DNA from: JBCCGR01 sp039029195
GTDB lineage: Bacteria > Pseudomonadota > Alphaproteobacteria > Rhizobiales > Rhizobiaceae
Length of the DNA: 54,107 bases
Reading direction: 5' to 3'
Assembly: GCA_039029195.1 (NCBI GenBank)
Contig: JBCCGR010000028.1
Span: forward strand, 1-54,107
Positions 43,008 to 51,175 of the stretch are shown one piece after another. Under the pieces are notes generated by a model, which saw nothing but the letters and a program-made list of their open reading frames with translations, had not been told where the DNA came from and made no database searches. The translations under genes were made by a program, and so were the position numbers. Every line of letters begins with the position of its first letter. Positions within the stretch are counted from its first letter, which is position 1.

Positions 43008-43889
43008 TCAGCCTTTCACCGCGCCAGCCATCAGGCCACGCACAAAGTAGCGTCCGGAGACGACGTAAACGACAAGGGTGGGAAGTGCGGCGAGGATCGC
43101 GCCCGCAAAGTGCACGTTATATTCTTTCACGCCGGTAGACGAGGACACCAGATTGTTGAGCGCGACGGTCATCGGCATGGAGTCGAAATCCGCAAACGAG
43201 GCGCCAAACAGAAAGTCATTCCAGATGTTCGTGAACTGCCAGATCACCGTCACAACGATGATGGGGCCGGAAGCCGGAAGCAGGATCCGGAAGAAAATCT
43301 GAAAGAAACCAGCACCGTCAATCTGTGCCGCTTTAACAAGATCCGTTGGAAAGGCAGCGTAGTAATTTCGGAAAAACAGGGTGGTAAATCCAAGACCGTA
43401 GACCACGTGGACAAGCACCAGCCCGGAGGTGGTTCCTGCGAGTCCAAGCTGTCCCAGCACCGTTGCCATCGGGATCAGCACAATTTGGAACGGAATGAAG
43501 CAGGCAAAGAGAACCAGTCCGAACAGGATTGTGTCGCCCTTGAAGCGCCATTTGGTCAGCACATAGCCGTTGAACGCACCAAGCAGAATTGAAATCGCCA
43601 CCGCAGGAACGACCATCTTGATGGTGTTCCAAAGATAGGGCGAAAGCCCGGTTGGCTCGATACCAATCTGCGCTGTGGACCAGGCAGACGCCCATGGAGC
43701 AAGCGTCCATTCGCTGGGCAGGGCGAGCATGTTGCCGCCGCGAATTTCGTCAAGCGGCTTAACCGAGTTCACCAGCATGACGAACAGCGGGAGTATGTAG
43801 TAAACCGCAAAAAGGATCAGGACGGTGTAGATCAGCGCGCGCGAAAACAGGCCCGTGCGCACCGACGTCTGTTGGGATGCAACACTCAT
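43008..43889 (-). CDS. Sugar ABC transporter permease (GtsC/MalG type)
   Basis: 293 aa, six helices. N-terminal AVYYILPLFVMLVNSVKP, EAA loop VKAAQIDGAGFFQIF with ILLPASGPI, C-terminal GRYFVRGLMAGAVKG as in MalG-like subunits. Its ATG overlaps the stop of the first permease gene by 4 bp. Extended periplasmic segment near residues 60-85 (MLALPSEWTLAPWASAWS) is typical of glucose/mannose-type permeases. Confidence 0.93.
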   Translation of the reverse strand: MSVASQQTSVRTGLFSRALIYTVLILFAVYYILPLFVMLVNSVKPLDEIRGGNMLALPSEWTLAPWASAWSTAQIGIEPTGLSPYLWNTIKMVVPAVAISILLGAFNGYVLTKWRFKGDTILFGLVLFACFIPFQIVLIPMATVLGQLGLAGTTSGLVLVHVVYGLGFTTLFFRNYYAAFPTDLVKAAQIDGAGFFQIFFRILLPASGPIIVVTVIWQFTNIWNDFLFGASFADFDSMPMTVALNNLVSSSTGVKEYNVHFAGAILAALPTLVVYVVSGRYFVRGLMAGAVKG

Positions 43890-44830
43890 CGGTCTTTTAC
43901 ACTCCTGATTTCAGAGTAGATGTAGGGGATGATCACCGATGCGATCATCGCAAGCATAATGACGGCCGACGCCGAACCGACGCCCATCTGATTGCGGGTG
44001 AAGGTGTATGAATACATAAAGGTGGCGGGCAGTTCAGTTGCGCGGCCAGGACCGCCATTCGTCAGAGCGATAACAAGGTCATAGGCCTTGATCGCAAGGT
44101 GGGCGAGCACCACGAAGGCTGAAAGAAACGCCGGGCCAAGTTGCGGAATGATGATGCGGCGGTAGAGTTGAAAGTTGGAAGCGCCATCAATCTGAGCCGC
44201 CTTGATCATCTCATTGTCGATGCCACGGAGCCCGGCCAAAAACATCGCCATCACAAAGCCCGAGGATTGCCAGACCGCAGCAATGACGATGGTGTAGATC
44301 GCCATGGTGCGATCCTTGATCCAGGTGAATTCAAAACTCTCCCAGCCCCACAGATGCATCGTGTTTTGCAGGCCGATGCCCGGATCCAGAAACCATTTCC
44401 AGGCGGTGCCGGTCACGATGAATGAAAGCGCCATCGGATAGAGATAGATCGGGCGCAACACCCCCTCACCGCGAATTTTCTGGTCGAGCAGAATCGCCAG
44501 AAACAGGCCGAGGAACGCGCAAACTCCGATGTAGAGAATGCCGAACACCCAAAGATTGTTAAGCGCTACCGACCAATTGCGCAGCTTGAAGAGCTTTTCG
44601 TAATTCTCAAGACCAACAAAGCCGTAGCTTGGGAGAATCCGGCTGTCGGTCATCGACAGATAGCCGGTGTAGGCGATGAAGCCGTAGACAAATAAGAAGA
44701 TCAAAGCCACGCTGGGGCTAAGTACAATCTTCGGAAGCCATTGCTGCAGAACTTCGTTTGTAGAACGCCGCATCGGAACTGCCGACGCATTGCGCCCGGA
44801 GGCATCAGTCGCACTCATCGAGCTTCCCAT
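43886..44830 (-). CDS. Sugar ABC transporter permease (GtsB/MalF type)
   Basis: 314 aa (310 if the ATG at 44818 is used; both have weak ribosome-binding sites). Seen: helix KIVLSPSVALIFLFVYGFI, YTGYLSMTDSRILPSYGFVG, and the EAA loop MIKAAQIDGASNFQLY with RRIIIPQLGPAF. The segment FVGLENYEKLF is common to GtsB-like glucose permeases. The 151-bp gap upstream holds several stems after the binding-protein gene. Confidence 0.92.
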   Translation of the reverse strand: MGSSMSATDASGRNASAVPMRRSTNEVLQQWLPKIVLSPSVALIFLFVYGFIAYTGYLSMTDSRILPSYGFVGLENYEKLFKLRNWSVALNNLWVFGILYIGVCAFLGLFLAILLDQKIRGEGVLRPIYLYPMALSFIVTGTAWKWFLDPGIGLQNTMHLWGWESFEFTWIKDRTMAIYTIVIAAVWQSSGFVMAMFLAGLRGIDNEMIKAAQIDGASNFQLYRRIIIPQLGPAFLSAFVVLAHLAIKAYDLVIALTNGGPGRATELPATFMYSYTFTRNQMGVGSASAVIMLAMIASVIIPYIYSEIRSVKDR

Positions 44831-44871
44831 TCATTCAACCTGGTGAGCTGTGGTTTTTTTGAGTTCAGGAA

Positions 44872-44926
44872 CCCTCAACGCCGATTACGTTCCGGCGCGA
44901 TGCAGACAGGTGTCGCGGGTTGAGGG
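44872..44926 (-). promoter_or_regulatory. Second stem region between binding-protein and permease genes
   Basis: Arms CCCTCAAC (44872-44879) and GTTGAGGG (44919-44926) are perfect inverted repeats 39 bases apart and enclose a smaller stem CGCCG/CGGCG (44879-44883 with 44893-44897). Alternative pairings such as CAGGTG/CACCTG exist, so the fold is uncertain. Confidence 0.4.
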
Positions 44927-44942
44927 CACCTGATCTCAGCAC

Positions 44943-44966
44943 CCGGCCCGCATATCAGCGGGCCGG
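44943..44966 (-). promoter_or_regulatory. Strong hairpin just downstream of the second binding-protein gene
   Basis: Perfect 9-bp GC-rich stem CCGGCCCGC-ATATCA-GCGGGCCGG, 15 bases beyond the stop codon on the minus strand, with no T-run. It has the same position as the stems in the other two ABC operons of this window and probably protects the binding-protein message. Confidence 0.6.
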
Positions 44967-44981
44967 ATCTGTTGATGACGC

Positions 44982-46223
44982 TTACTTGGCGCCGTCGATT
45001 GCGTTGGCGAATTCTTCGACTGCGGTCGCAGCGTCATATTCACCATTAAAGTGGGCGGTGATCACATCGTAACCGGCGTTCTTAACCGAAGCGGGTGCTG
45101 CATGACCATGAGCGAAGGACCCAAACAGGTTGCCGCTTTCATTGGCAGCCGCAAGCTGAGCCATGCCCTTCTTGCCGCATGCATCGAAGTCGGTGTTCGG
45201 AACGTCTGTTCGTGCAGGCACGGAACCCTTGACCACGTTAAATGCTGACTGGAACGAAGGAGCCATGATGGAGGAAGCGAGCTTCACCTGAGCGCCCTGA
45301 CGTTCTGAAGCAACACCGAACATCGCAAATTGGTCAGAGTTGAAGGTGACCTGATCGCCGGTTCCTGGGAAGCGGAAGCAAAGGAAATCAACATCTGGCT
45401 TTTTACCAGCGTTGAGGAATTCACCCTTCGCCCAGTCGCCCATGAACTGGATGCCGGCCTTCTTCTCGATAACCATGGCAGTGGCCAGGTTCCAGTCACG
45501 TCCGGAGAAGTTGTCGTCAACATAGGAGCGAAGCTTTGCCATGCGCTCGAACACAGTTTTCATGGTGTCGGAGCGAAGTGCTGCATCATCGAGATCGACA
45601 AGAGCTTTCTTGTAGAATTCAGGACCACCCGCCGACATCACCACGGCATCAAAGATGGTGGCTTCCTGCCAAGCCTGACCGCCGTGGGCGATCGCGGTGT
45701 ATCCGGCAGCCTTGATCTTGTCGAGAGCCGCAATGAGCTCGTCCCAAGAGGTTGGCGCAGCAAGACCAAGTTCGTCAAAGATCGCTTTGTTGGCCCAGGA
45801 CCAGTTGGTGGAATGCACGTTTACCGGGGCAGAAATCCATTTGCCGTCATGCTTTGCAAAGGCCTGAAGTGCTTTTGGAACCACCGAGTCCCAGCCTTCC
45901 TTTGCTGCTACTTCGTTCAGGTCAGCAAGCTTGCCCTGTTTTGCCCAGTCCAGAATGTCGAAGCCCAGCATCTGAACTGCGGTCGGGGCGTTGCCTGCGG
46001 TAACACGGGCGCGCAGAACCGTCATGGCCTGCTCACCACCACCACCGGCAACCGGCATGTCGTTCCAGGAAACACCCTTACCTTCCAGGTCCTTCTTCAG
46101 CACGTTCAACGCAGCGGCTTCACCACCGGACGTCCACCAGTGAAGAACCTCAACATTCTCTTCTGCAGTTGCAATAGTTGATGCGGAAGCCAACAGGCCC
46201 GCGAGTAGGATTTTGCGCAACAT
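44982..46223 (-). CDS. Glucose/mannose-type sugar-binding protein (GtsA-like, SBP family 1)
   Basis: 413 aa periplasmic protein from the ATG with GGGAGG eight bases upstream; it opens with signal MLRKILLAGLLASASTIATA (cleavage before EEN). The mature start VEVLHWWTSGGEAAALNVL and the motifs VQMLGFDILDWAKQGKLADL, PVNVHSTNWSWANKAIF, GIQFMGDWAKGEF and FRFPGTGDQVTFNSDQFAMF are typical of GtsA glucose-binding proteins. A longer 22-residue extension is rejected. First gene of the operon; upstream are paired LacI-type palindromes. Actual sugar may differ from glucose. Confidence 0.92.
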   Translation of the reverse strand: MLRKILLAGLLASASTIATAEENVEVLHWWTSGGEAAALNVLKKDLEGKGVSWNDMPVAGGGGEQAMTVLRARVTAGNAPTAVQMLGFDILDWAKQGKLADLNEVAAKEGWDSVVPKALQAFAKHDGKWISAPVNVHSTNWSWANKAIFDELGLAAPTSWDELIAALDKIKAAGYTAIAHGGQAWQEATIFDAVVMSAGGPEFYKKALVDLDDAALRSDTMKTVFERMAKLRSYVDDNFSGRDWNLATAMVIEKKAGIQFMGDWAKGEFLNAGKKPDVDFLCFRFPGTGDQVTFNSDQFAMFGVASERQGAQVKLASSIMAPSFQSAFNVVKGSVPARTDVPNTDFDACGKKGMAQLAAANESGNLFGSFAHGHAAPASVKNAGYDVITAHFNGEYDAATAVEEFANAIDGAK

Positions 46224-46251
46224 TAGAAACCTCCCAGTTGCTGTTTTGCCA

Positions 46252-46269
46252 GAACGGATCATTCCGTTC
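46252..46269 (-). promoter_or_regulatory. Leader hairpin upstream of the second binding-protein gene
   Basis: GAACGGA-TCAT-TCCGTTC, 7-bp stem, 29 bases before the start codon and clear of its Shine-Dalgarno. A possible 5'-end stabiliser of the mRNA. Confidence 0.35.
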
Positions 46270-46310
46270 CGCGAAATTTTGAACGCCACTCCGCGCTCAC
46301 ATTCGCAATT

Positions 46311-46344
46311 TCAATCGATTAATAACAAAATTTAATCGATTTAA
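46311..46344. promoter_or_regulatory. Tandem LacI-type palindromes (AATCGATT) in the glucose-type ABC promoter region
   Basis: Two copies of AATCGATT (46313-46320 and 46334-46341) in an AT-rich stretch. Their centres are exactly 21 bp apart, two helical turns, so bound dimers would lie on the same DNA face. The central CG and 5' AAT are typical of LacI-family operators, but the sequence differs from the palindromes beside the adjacent regulator gene. Confidence 0.5.
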
Positions 46345-46430
46345 ATCGCTCTTAGTCCAAAAACACCCTCCTGCCAAGCCCCTTCCCGAAAATTTCCTCA
46401 ACCACCCAATGCTGCGACCTCGGTCGGTGG

Positions 46431-47468
46431 CTATACATTTGCGAAAGCTTCATTTTGCCTGAAGCAACTGTCCCGTATGATCAACTCGACAGGTCCTTCA
46501 AAGCTCTCCATGGCTCGGTCGCCGGCATGCAGCATCCCCAAAATCGCGTGTGCTGCGCGCTCACCCAATGCCTTGTAATTCACCGCAACACTGGAAAGCG
46601 GCGGACGGGCGTATCGAGCCTCCGCCACATCGTCAAACCCAACAAGCGAAAAGTCACCACCCGGTTCCATTCCTGCCGCCCGAAGAGCTTCAATCGCTCC
46701 CAGTCCAACGACATCCGAGAAGCAAAATGCGGCGGTCGGAGCAACTGCGCGCGTCAAAACGGCTTTGACAGCATCATGACCTGCTTGACGGCTTGCCGGC
46801 CCCTGAACGACAAGATCTTCATCAAACGGCACTCCCCCATCCGCGAGCGCACGCCGGTATCCCGCAAGCCGCTCTTGAAAAACACTTGTATTTTCAAACC
46901 CGCCAAGAAAGGCAATTCGGCGGTGCCCCAAAGCCAACAGATGTTCTGTGGCTTGAAATGCGCCACCCCGGTTGTCCGCGCAAATGGAAGCCAGTTGGCT
47001 GCCGGGCACATTGCGCAGGGCGAGCACCGTAGGAACGCCGCCCGTTCGCAGAGGTCTGAAATCGGAAGGTGCTGTTCCGCGCGCTGGAAGCACAATCAGC
47101 CCAGCGACATTCTGTTCAAGCATGGTCTGAAACACTTCACCCTGACGGCGCAGGCTTTCAGCCGTGTTCGCCATGATCGGAACAATGCCGGCTTCCTGGA
47201 ACACCCTTTCGATGCCCACTGCCATTTCGGCGATAAACGGAACGGTCAGATCGTTGATGACCAAGCCGACAATGTTTGTACGGGCGCGGCGCAGGTTGGC
47301 GGCACTGCGGTTATACACATACCCCAACTCCTCAATCACCTGCCGAACCCGTTCGGACGTCTGATCCTTGACCAGCGGACTCCCCTGCAGAACCAGCGAG
47401 ACCGTCGATTTCGAGACGCCCGCTCTGTCGGCAATATCAACGATAGTGGCTTTGCCTTTTCGATACAA
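46431..47468 (-). CDS. LacI/GalR-family transcriptional regulator
   Basis: 345 aa from TTG, preceded by GGAGGAG five bases upstream. Helix-turn-helix TIVDIADRAGVSKSTVSLVL with hinge YNRSAANLRRARTNIVG, then the sensor domain: MLEQNVAGLIVLPARG, ALGHRRIAFLGGFE, FSLVGFDDVAEARYARPPLSSV and IRDSCF. Transcribed toward the glucose-type ABC operon and divergent from the DUF993 gene. Palindromes GGAACGTTC(C/T) lie in its leader and in the DUF993 promoter, so it probably represses itself and DUF993. Confidence 0.92.
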   Translation of the reverse strand: MYRKGKATIVDIADRAGVSKSTVSLVLQGSPLVKDQTSERVRQVIEELGYVYNRSAANLRRARTNIVGLVINDLTVPFIAEMAVGIERVFQEAGIVPIMANTAESLRRQGEVFQTMLEQNVAGLIVLPARGTAPSDFRPLRTGGVPTVLALRNVPGSQLASICADNRGGAFQATEHLLALGHRRIAFLGGFENTSVFQERLAGYRRALADGGVPFDEDLVVQGPASRQAGHDAVKAVLTRAVAPTAAFCFSDVVGLGAIEALRAAGMEPGGDFSLVGFDDVAEARYARPPLSSVAVNYKALGERAAHAILGMLHAGDRAMESFEGPVELIIRDSCFRQNEAFANV

Positions 47469-47484
47469 AACGGCTCCTCCGAAA

Positions 47485-47500
47485 TTTGGAACGTTCTAAA
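47485..47500. promoter_or_regulatory. LacI-type operator in the regulator leader
   Basis: TTTGGAACGTTCTAAA, a near-perfect palindrome (one mismatched pair) centred on CG, just upstream of the regulator's Shine-Dalgarno. It shares TTTGGAACGTTC with the site at 47668-47681. Probable autoregulation. Confidence 0.55.
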
Positions 47501-47656
47501 TGAAGGCAATCCTCAGGTCAACAACAAATACTCCACTCGCTGTGATGCATAAATATTGGAGAAATTATTTCAATAATATCAAATATCTATGAGTACACAC
47601 GCTACCACTGGCTCTTCACTCAATTTAGAACACCCCATGCGCCATATATGGAGCGC

Positions 47657-47685
47657 TTGACAAAATCTTTGGAACGTTCCATTTG
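47657..47685 (+). promoter_or_regulatory. Putative DUF993 promoter with LacI-type operator
   Basis: TTGACA (47657-47662) is a consensus -35; the hexamer 17 bases later (CATTTG) is a poor -10. The perfect palindrome GGAACGTTCC (47671-47680) fills the spacer, an ideal repression position. Another perfect palindrome, CCATATATGG (47642-47651), lies just upstream. Confidence 0.5.
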
Positions 47686-47717
47686 AAACTGCAGCTTTTG
47701 AGAATGGGTGGAGAAAA

Positions 47718-48869
47718 ATGTTGAGGCTCCCCAACGCATCGGGCGTGATGGAAGAGTATGCGCTTGTCGGGTCACCAATCGCACCACCGGTCTCTTTGAA
47801 CTTCAATCGGATTGCGTATGCAGCGGCGCACGTGGTTGCCGATCCTTTTGGCTCAGACCAGCCGTGGGAGTCTCCCGCTGTGGACTGGGACGCCACAATG
47901 AAGTTCCGGCATCATCTGTGGTCACATGGATTTCGCATTGCAGAGGCAATGGACACGTCCCAGCGCGGTATGGGATTTTCATGGGATCAAGCAAAGGAAC
48001 TCATTCGCCGCTCAATTGCCGATGCAAAAACAGTTGATGGCGCTGACCTCGCCTCCGGTGCAGGGACAGATCACCTTTCGGGCGCGCAGACTTATTCGAT
48101 CGACGAGATCATCGCTGCTTACGAGGAGCAGGTCAGCTACATTGAGGGCCTTGGCGGCGCGACCATCCTCATGGCCAGCCGCGCACTGGCAGCGTCCGCA
48201 AGATCAGCCGATGACTATGAAAGGGTCTACGGTCAAATCCTTTCCGGTGCCGAACGTCCGGTCATCCTCCACTGGCTTGGAGACATGTTTGACCCTGCTC
48301 TCAAAGGTTATTGGGGGGCTCACGACTTCGAAACTGCGCTGGCCACGGTGTTGCGCATCATCAATGCCAACAAGGCAAAGGTCGACGGCATCAAAATCTC
48401 GCTGCTGGATGAGGAAAAGGAAGTCATTTTACGCCGGGAGCTCCCGGAAGGCGTGAAAATGTATACCGGAGATGATTTCAATTATCCCGACCTCATCGCC
48501 GGGGACGGTACACATCATTCCCACGCGCTGCTTGGGATATTTGATCCCATTGCTCCAGCAGCAGGTGCCGCACTTGCCATGCTCGCTGATGGGGACCGTG
48601 CTGCCTTTGATGAAATCATGGCACCGACGGTCCCGCTATCCCGCAAGATTTTCGAAGCGCCCACGCTCTATTACAAAGCGGGCGTGGTGTTCCTCGCCTG
48701 GCTGAACGGCTTTCAAGACCATTTCACGATGCTGGGCGGCATGCAGTCGGCCCGTTCAATTTCTCACTATGCCGAAATTTTCAAACTGGCTGACGCTGCC
48801 GGATTGCTCGGCAATCCTGATCTTGCCGAACAGCGAATGGGTGCGCTGGTTGCAACCCACATCGGCTAA
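47718..48869 (+). CDS. DUF993-family protein (TIM-barrel, dihydrodipicolinate synthase/aldolase-like)
   Basis: 383 aa. Family pattern: SGVMEEYALVGSP-type start, FGSDQPWESPAVDWDATMKFRHHLW segment (about 44-70), AMDTSQRGMGFSWDQAKELI, ILHWLGDMFDPALKGYWG near 195, and VDGIKISLLDEEKE near 225. The Lys of GIKISLLD is placed like a Schiff-base lysine of class I aldolases. It probably cleaves or epimerises a sugar-acid intermediate made by the oxidoreductases in the neighbouring operon. Divergent from the LacI regulator, whose presumed operator is in its promoter; the UPF0303 gene follows by 35 bp. Confidence 0.82.
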   Translation: MLRLPNASGVMEEYALVGSPIAPPVSLNFNRIAYAAAHVVADPFGSDQPWESPAVDWDATMKFRHHLWSHGFRIAEAMDTSQRGMGFSWDQAKELIRRSIADAKTVDGADLASGAGTDHLSGAQTYSIDEIIAAYEEQVSYIEGLGGATILMASRALAASARSADDYERVYGQILSGAERPVILHWLGDMFDPALKGYWGAHDFETALATVLRIINANKAKVDGIKISLLDEEKEVILRRELPEGVKMYTGDDFNYPDLIAGDGTHHSHALLGIFDPIAPAAGAALAMLADGDRAAFDEIMAPTVPLSRKIFEAPTLYYKAGVVFLAWLNGFQDHFTMLGGMQSARSISHYAEIFKLADAAGLLGNPDLAEQRMGALVATHIG

Positions 48870-48904
48870 AGGAGCCTTTTGTGGGGCACGGGAGGAGCGA
48901 GCAA

Positions 48905-49372
48905 ATGGAAAGCGAAAAGGACATTCTCGAACAGCTTGCTGAAGAAGAGCGGGAATTGGGGTTCACGACCTTTTCCATTGCCAAGGGCCAACAAATCGGT
49001 GCTGCCCTTCAGCAGGTGGCAATAAAGGAATCTCTTCCGATTGCCATTGACGTTACCCGAAACAGACAGTGCCTGTTTCATTGCGCGATGGAAGGCGCCT
49101 CTATCGACAATGCCGAGTGGATCGTTCGCAAGAACCGGGTGGCTCATCGATTCGGTCACAGCTCGCTCTACATGGGCACCCTGTGCCGCGTGAATGGTGT
49201 GGTGCTTGAGGAAAAGTATCAGCTTCCGGCCAATACCTATGCGCCGTTTGGGGGTTCCTTCCCGATCCGCATCAAGGAAACAGGCGTGATTGGTACGGTA
49301 GCAATTTCCGGCCTTCCCCAGAGCGAAGACCACGCGTTAATGGTCAAAACCATTCGCGAAAATCTGGAGTGA
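48905..49372 (+). CDS. UPF0303 / heme-degrading-domain (HbpS/DUF336-like) protein
   Basis: 155 aa from an ATG preceded by GGAGGAGCGAGCAA; an upstream GTG frame is rejected. Pattern: LEQLAEEERELGFTTFS, GAALQQVAIKESLPIAIDVT, WIVRKNRVAHRFGHSS and the glycine-rich end ETGVIGTVAISGLPQSEDHAL shared with the HbpS/DUF336 fold. Such proteins are found in sugar-acid and glycol catabolic operons; the heme link is known only for some relatives. Probably co-transcribed with DUF993. Confidence 0.8.
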   Translation: MESEKDILEQLAEEERELGFTTFSIAKGQQIGAALQQVAIKESLPIAIDVTRNRQCLFHCAMEGASIDNAEWIVRKNRVAHRFGHSSLYMGTLCRVNGVVLEEKYQLPANTYAPFGGSFPIRIKETGVIGTVAISGLPQSEDHALMVKTIRENLE

Positions 49373-49475
49373 ACAGTCTTCATGCACTTTGTTGTGACCA
49401 ACTCAACGTTAAGGTTTGAAGCCGACTGGGACCCATTTATGAGGGCATGCCGCACTGGGCGTAGCGCCCTACCAC

Positions 49476-49504
49476 TTGATCAACACATCGGGTTGGGTCA
49501 TAAA
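49476..49504 (+). promoter_or_regulatory. Putative promoter of the CoA-transferase gene
   Basis: TTGATC, a 17-base spacer, CATAAA: a reasonable sigma-70 pair. The palindrome at 49513-49526 would lie at about +3 to +20 and could block transcription. Confidence 0.4.
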
Positions 49505-49512
49505 TAGATAAA

Positions 49513-49526
49513 TAACCAACTGGTTA
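49513..49526. promoter_or_regulatory. Palindromic operator TAACCAACTGGTTA upstream of the CoA-transferase
   Basis: Six perfect base pairs on each side of a two-base mismatched centre. The overlapping 12 bases AACTGGTTACTT (49518-49529) recur exactly, inverted, at 52102-52113 upstream of the ribose-type binding protein. The ACTGGT/ACCAGT half-site is of the FadR-like GntR kind, but no such regulator is in the window. Confidence 0.55.
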
Positions 49527-49570
49527 CTTACTTGTTGTTTTGCAGTAGCCAGAACTGTCGAAAGGCTCAA

Positions 49571-51145
49571 ATGTCAAAGCTTGTCACAGCCGAAGAAGCA
49601 GCCCGGCTCGTCAATGACGGGGACATGGTTGCTGTCAATTCGTCCAGCGGTCTTTGCTGTCCAGATGCTGTGCTCAAGGCGATTGGAGAGCGCTTTGACC
49701 GCGAAAACCATCCGCAAAACATCACCTCCATTCACCCGATTGCGGCTGGAGATATGTTCGGCACTATCGGGACCGATCATATCGCCAAAAAGGGGCTGCT
49801 GACCCGAATCATTGGCGGCTCCTTCGTTTCAGGACCCTCATCTGCCGAACCGCCTGCCATCTGGCAAATGATCGGCCGCAACGAGGTTGAGGCTTACAAC
49901 GTCCCCAGCGGCGTGGTGTTCGATATGCTGCGCGAGGGGGGATCAAAGCGTCCTGGCGTGTTGACGAAGGTCGGCATGGACACCTTCGTTGATCCCGATC
50001 AGGAAGGCTGCGCCATGAATGACGCGGCAGCGGCCAAGCCAATCGTCAAGCGGGTGGATTTCGAAGGAGACGACTGGCTTTACTTTGAAGCCCTGGCGCC
50101 CAACGTTGCGATCATTCGCGCAACAACCTCCGACGAACGCGGCAATCTCACTTTCGAACATGAAGGTGCCTATCTTGGCGCGGTGGAAATGGCGCTTGCT
50201 GCCCGCAATACCGGTGGCAAAATCATTGCGCAGGTCAAACGCGTCGCCCAGTCCGGCACCCTGCGCCCCCACGATGTGCGCGTTCCTGGAATTCTGGTCG
50301 ATGCAATTGTGGTGGCCCCGGATCAGCTCCAGACAACAGCAACCGAGTTTGATCCCGCCATTTCCGGCGAGCTGATCCGCCCAATCGACACGTTCCGAAC
50401 CGCGGAATTCAACATCGGCAAGATCATTGCACGACGCGTCGCAATGGAACTGAAAGATGGCTGGGCGGTCAATGTCGGCTTCGGGATTTCCGCGAACGTT
50501 CCGCGCATTTTCGTTGAGGAAGGCCTTCACGGAGCAATCACCTGGGTCATCGAACAGGGCGCTGTCGGTGGTATTCCGCTTTTGGATTTCAAGTTCGGCT
50601 GCTCAGCAAATGCCGAAGCCTTCGTCGCTTCCCCACACCAGTTTTCCTACTTCCAGGCTGGTGGGTTTGACGCCTCGCTCCTGTCGTTTCTGGAGATCGA
50701 CAAGGACGGTTCGGTCAACGTCTCCCGACTTGCCGCTATCCCGCACCGTACCGCGGGAGCCGGCGGTTTTGTCGACATCACCGCCCGTGCACCGAGGATT
50801 ATCTTCTCAGGCAATTTCAATGCCGGCGCAAAAATGCGGGTAGAGGATGGCCGCCTCATCATCGACAAGGAAGGCAAGATCGCCAAGTTTGTTGACAAGG
50901 TTGATCAGGTCTCCTTTTCCGGACGCCGCGCTGTGGCTCAGGGGCAGGATGTCACCTATGTTACGGAACGCTGCGTCGTTCGTCTGACCGATCAGGGTCT
51001 GATGATCACGGAGATCGCGCCAGGCATCGACCTCCAGCGCGACGTGCTTGATCAGGCTGCAACACCCCTCGGCGTTTCGCCGGATCTGAAGGAAATGCCA
51101 GTGGCACTTCTACGCGATACTCCAATGGGATTGAATGTCGGCTGA
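49571..51145 (+). CDS. Acyl-CoA:carboxylate CoA-transferase (YdiF/PCT type, fused alpha-beta)
   Basis: 524 aa family I CoA-transferase with both halves in one chain. Alpha half (1 to about 260): KLVTAEEAARLVNDGDMVAV, GMDTFVDPDQEG, LAPNVAIIRATTSDERGN. Beta half (about 280-515): WAVNVGFGISANVPRIF, catalytic Glu328 in VIEQGAVGGIP, FNAGAKMRVEDGRL and VTYVTERCVVRL. It moves CoA between a carboxylate and an acyl-CoA such as acetyl-CoA. ATG chosen with AAAGG upstream. A crotonase gene follows by 30 bp, so the substrate is activated and then hydrated, isomerised or cleaved. Confidence 0.9.
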   Translation: MSKLVTAEEAARLVNDGDMVAVNSSSGLCCPDAVLKAIGERFDRENHPQNITSIHPIAAGDMFGTIGTDHIAKKGLLTRIIGGSFVSGPSSAEPPAIWQMIGRNEVEAYNVPSGVVFDMLREGGSKRPGVLTKVGMDTFVDPDQEGCAMNDAAAAKPIVKRVDFEGDDWLYFEALAPNVAIIRATTSDERGNLTFEHEGAYLGAVEMALAARNTGGKIIAQVKRVAQSGTLRPHDVRVPGILVDAIVVAPDQLQTTATEFDPAISGELIRPIDTFRTAEFNIGKIIARRVAMELKDGWAVNVGFGISANVPRIFVEEGLHGAITWVIEQGAVGGIPLLDFKFGCSANAEAFVASPHQFSYFQAGGFDASLLSFLEIDKDGSVNVSRLAAIPHRTAGAGGFVDITARAPRIIFSGNFNAGAKMRVEDGRLIIDKEGKIAKFVDKVDQVSFSGRRAVAQGQDVTYVTERCVVRLTDQGLMITEIAPGIDLQRDVLDQAATPLGVSPDLKEMPVALLRDTPMGLNVG

Positions 51146-51175
51146 AGTCGAAAGATCAGGAGCAAAGCTTCCATC

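Noticed and set aside
46455..47552. 365-codon open frame on the plus strand
   Set aside because: Fully antisense to the LacI-family gene; composition rich in His/Gln/Arg without family features.
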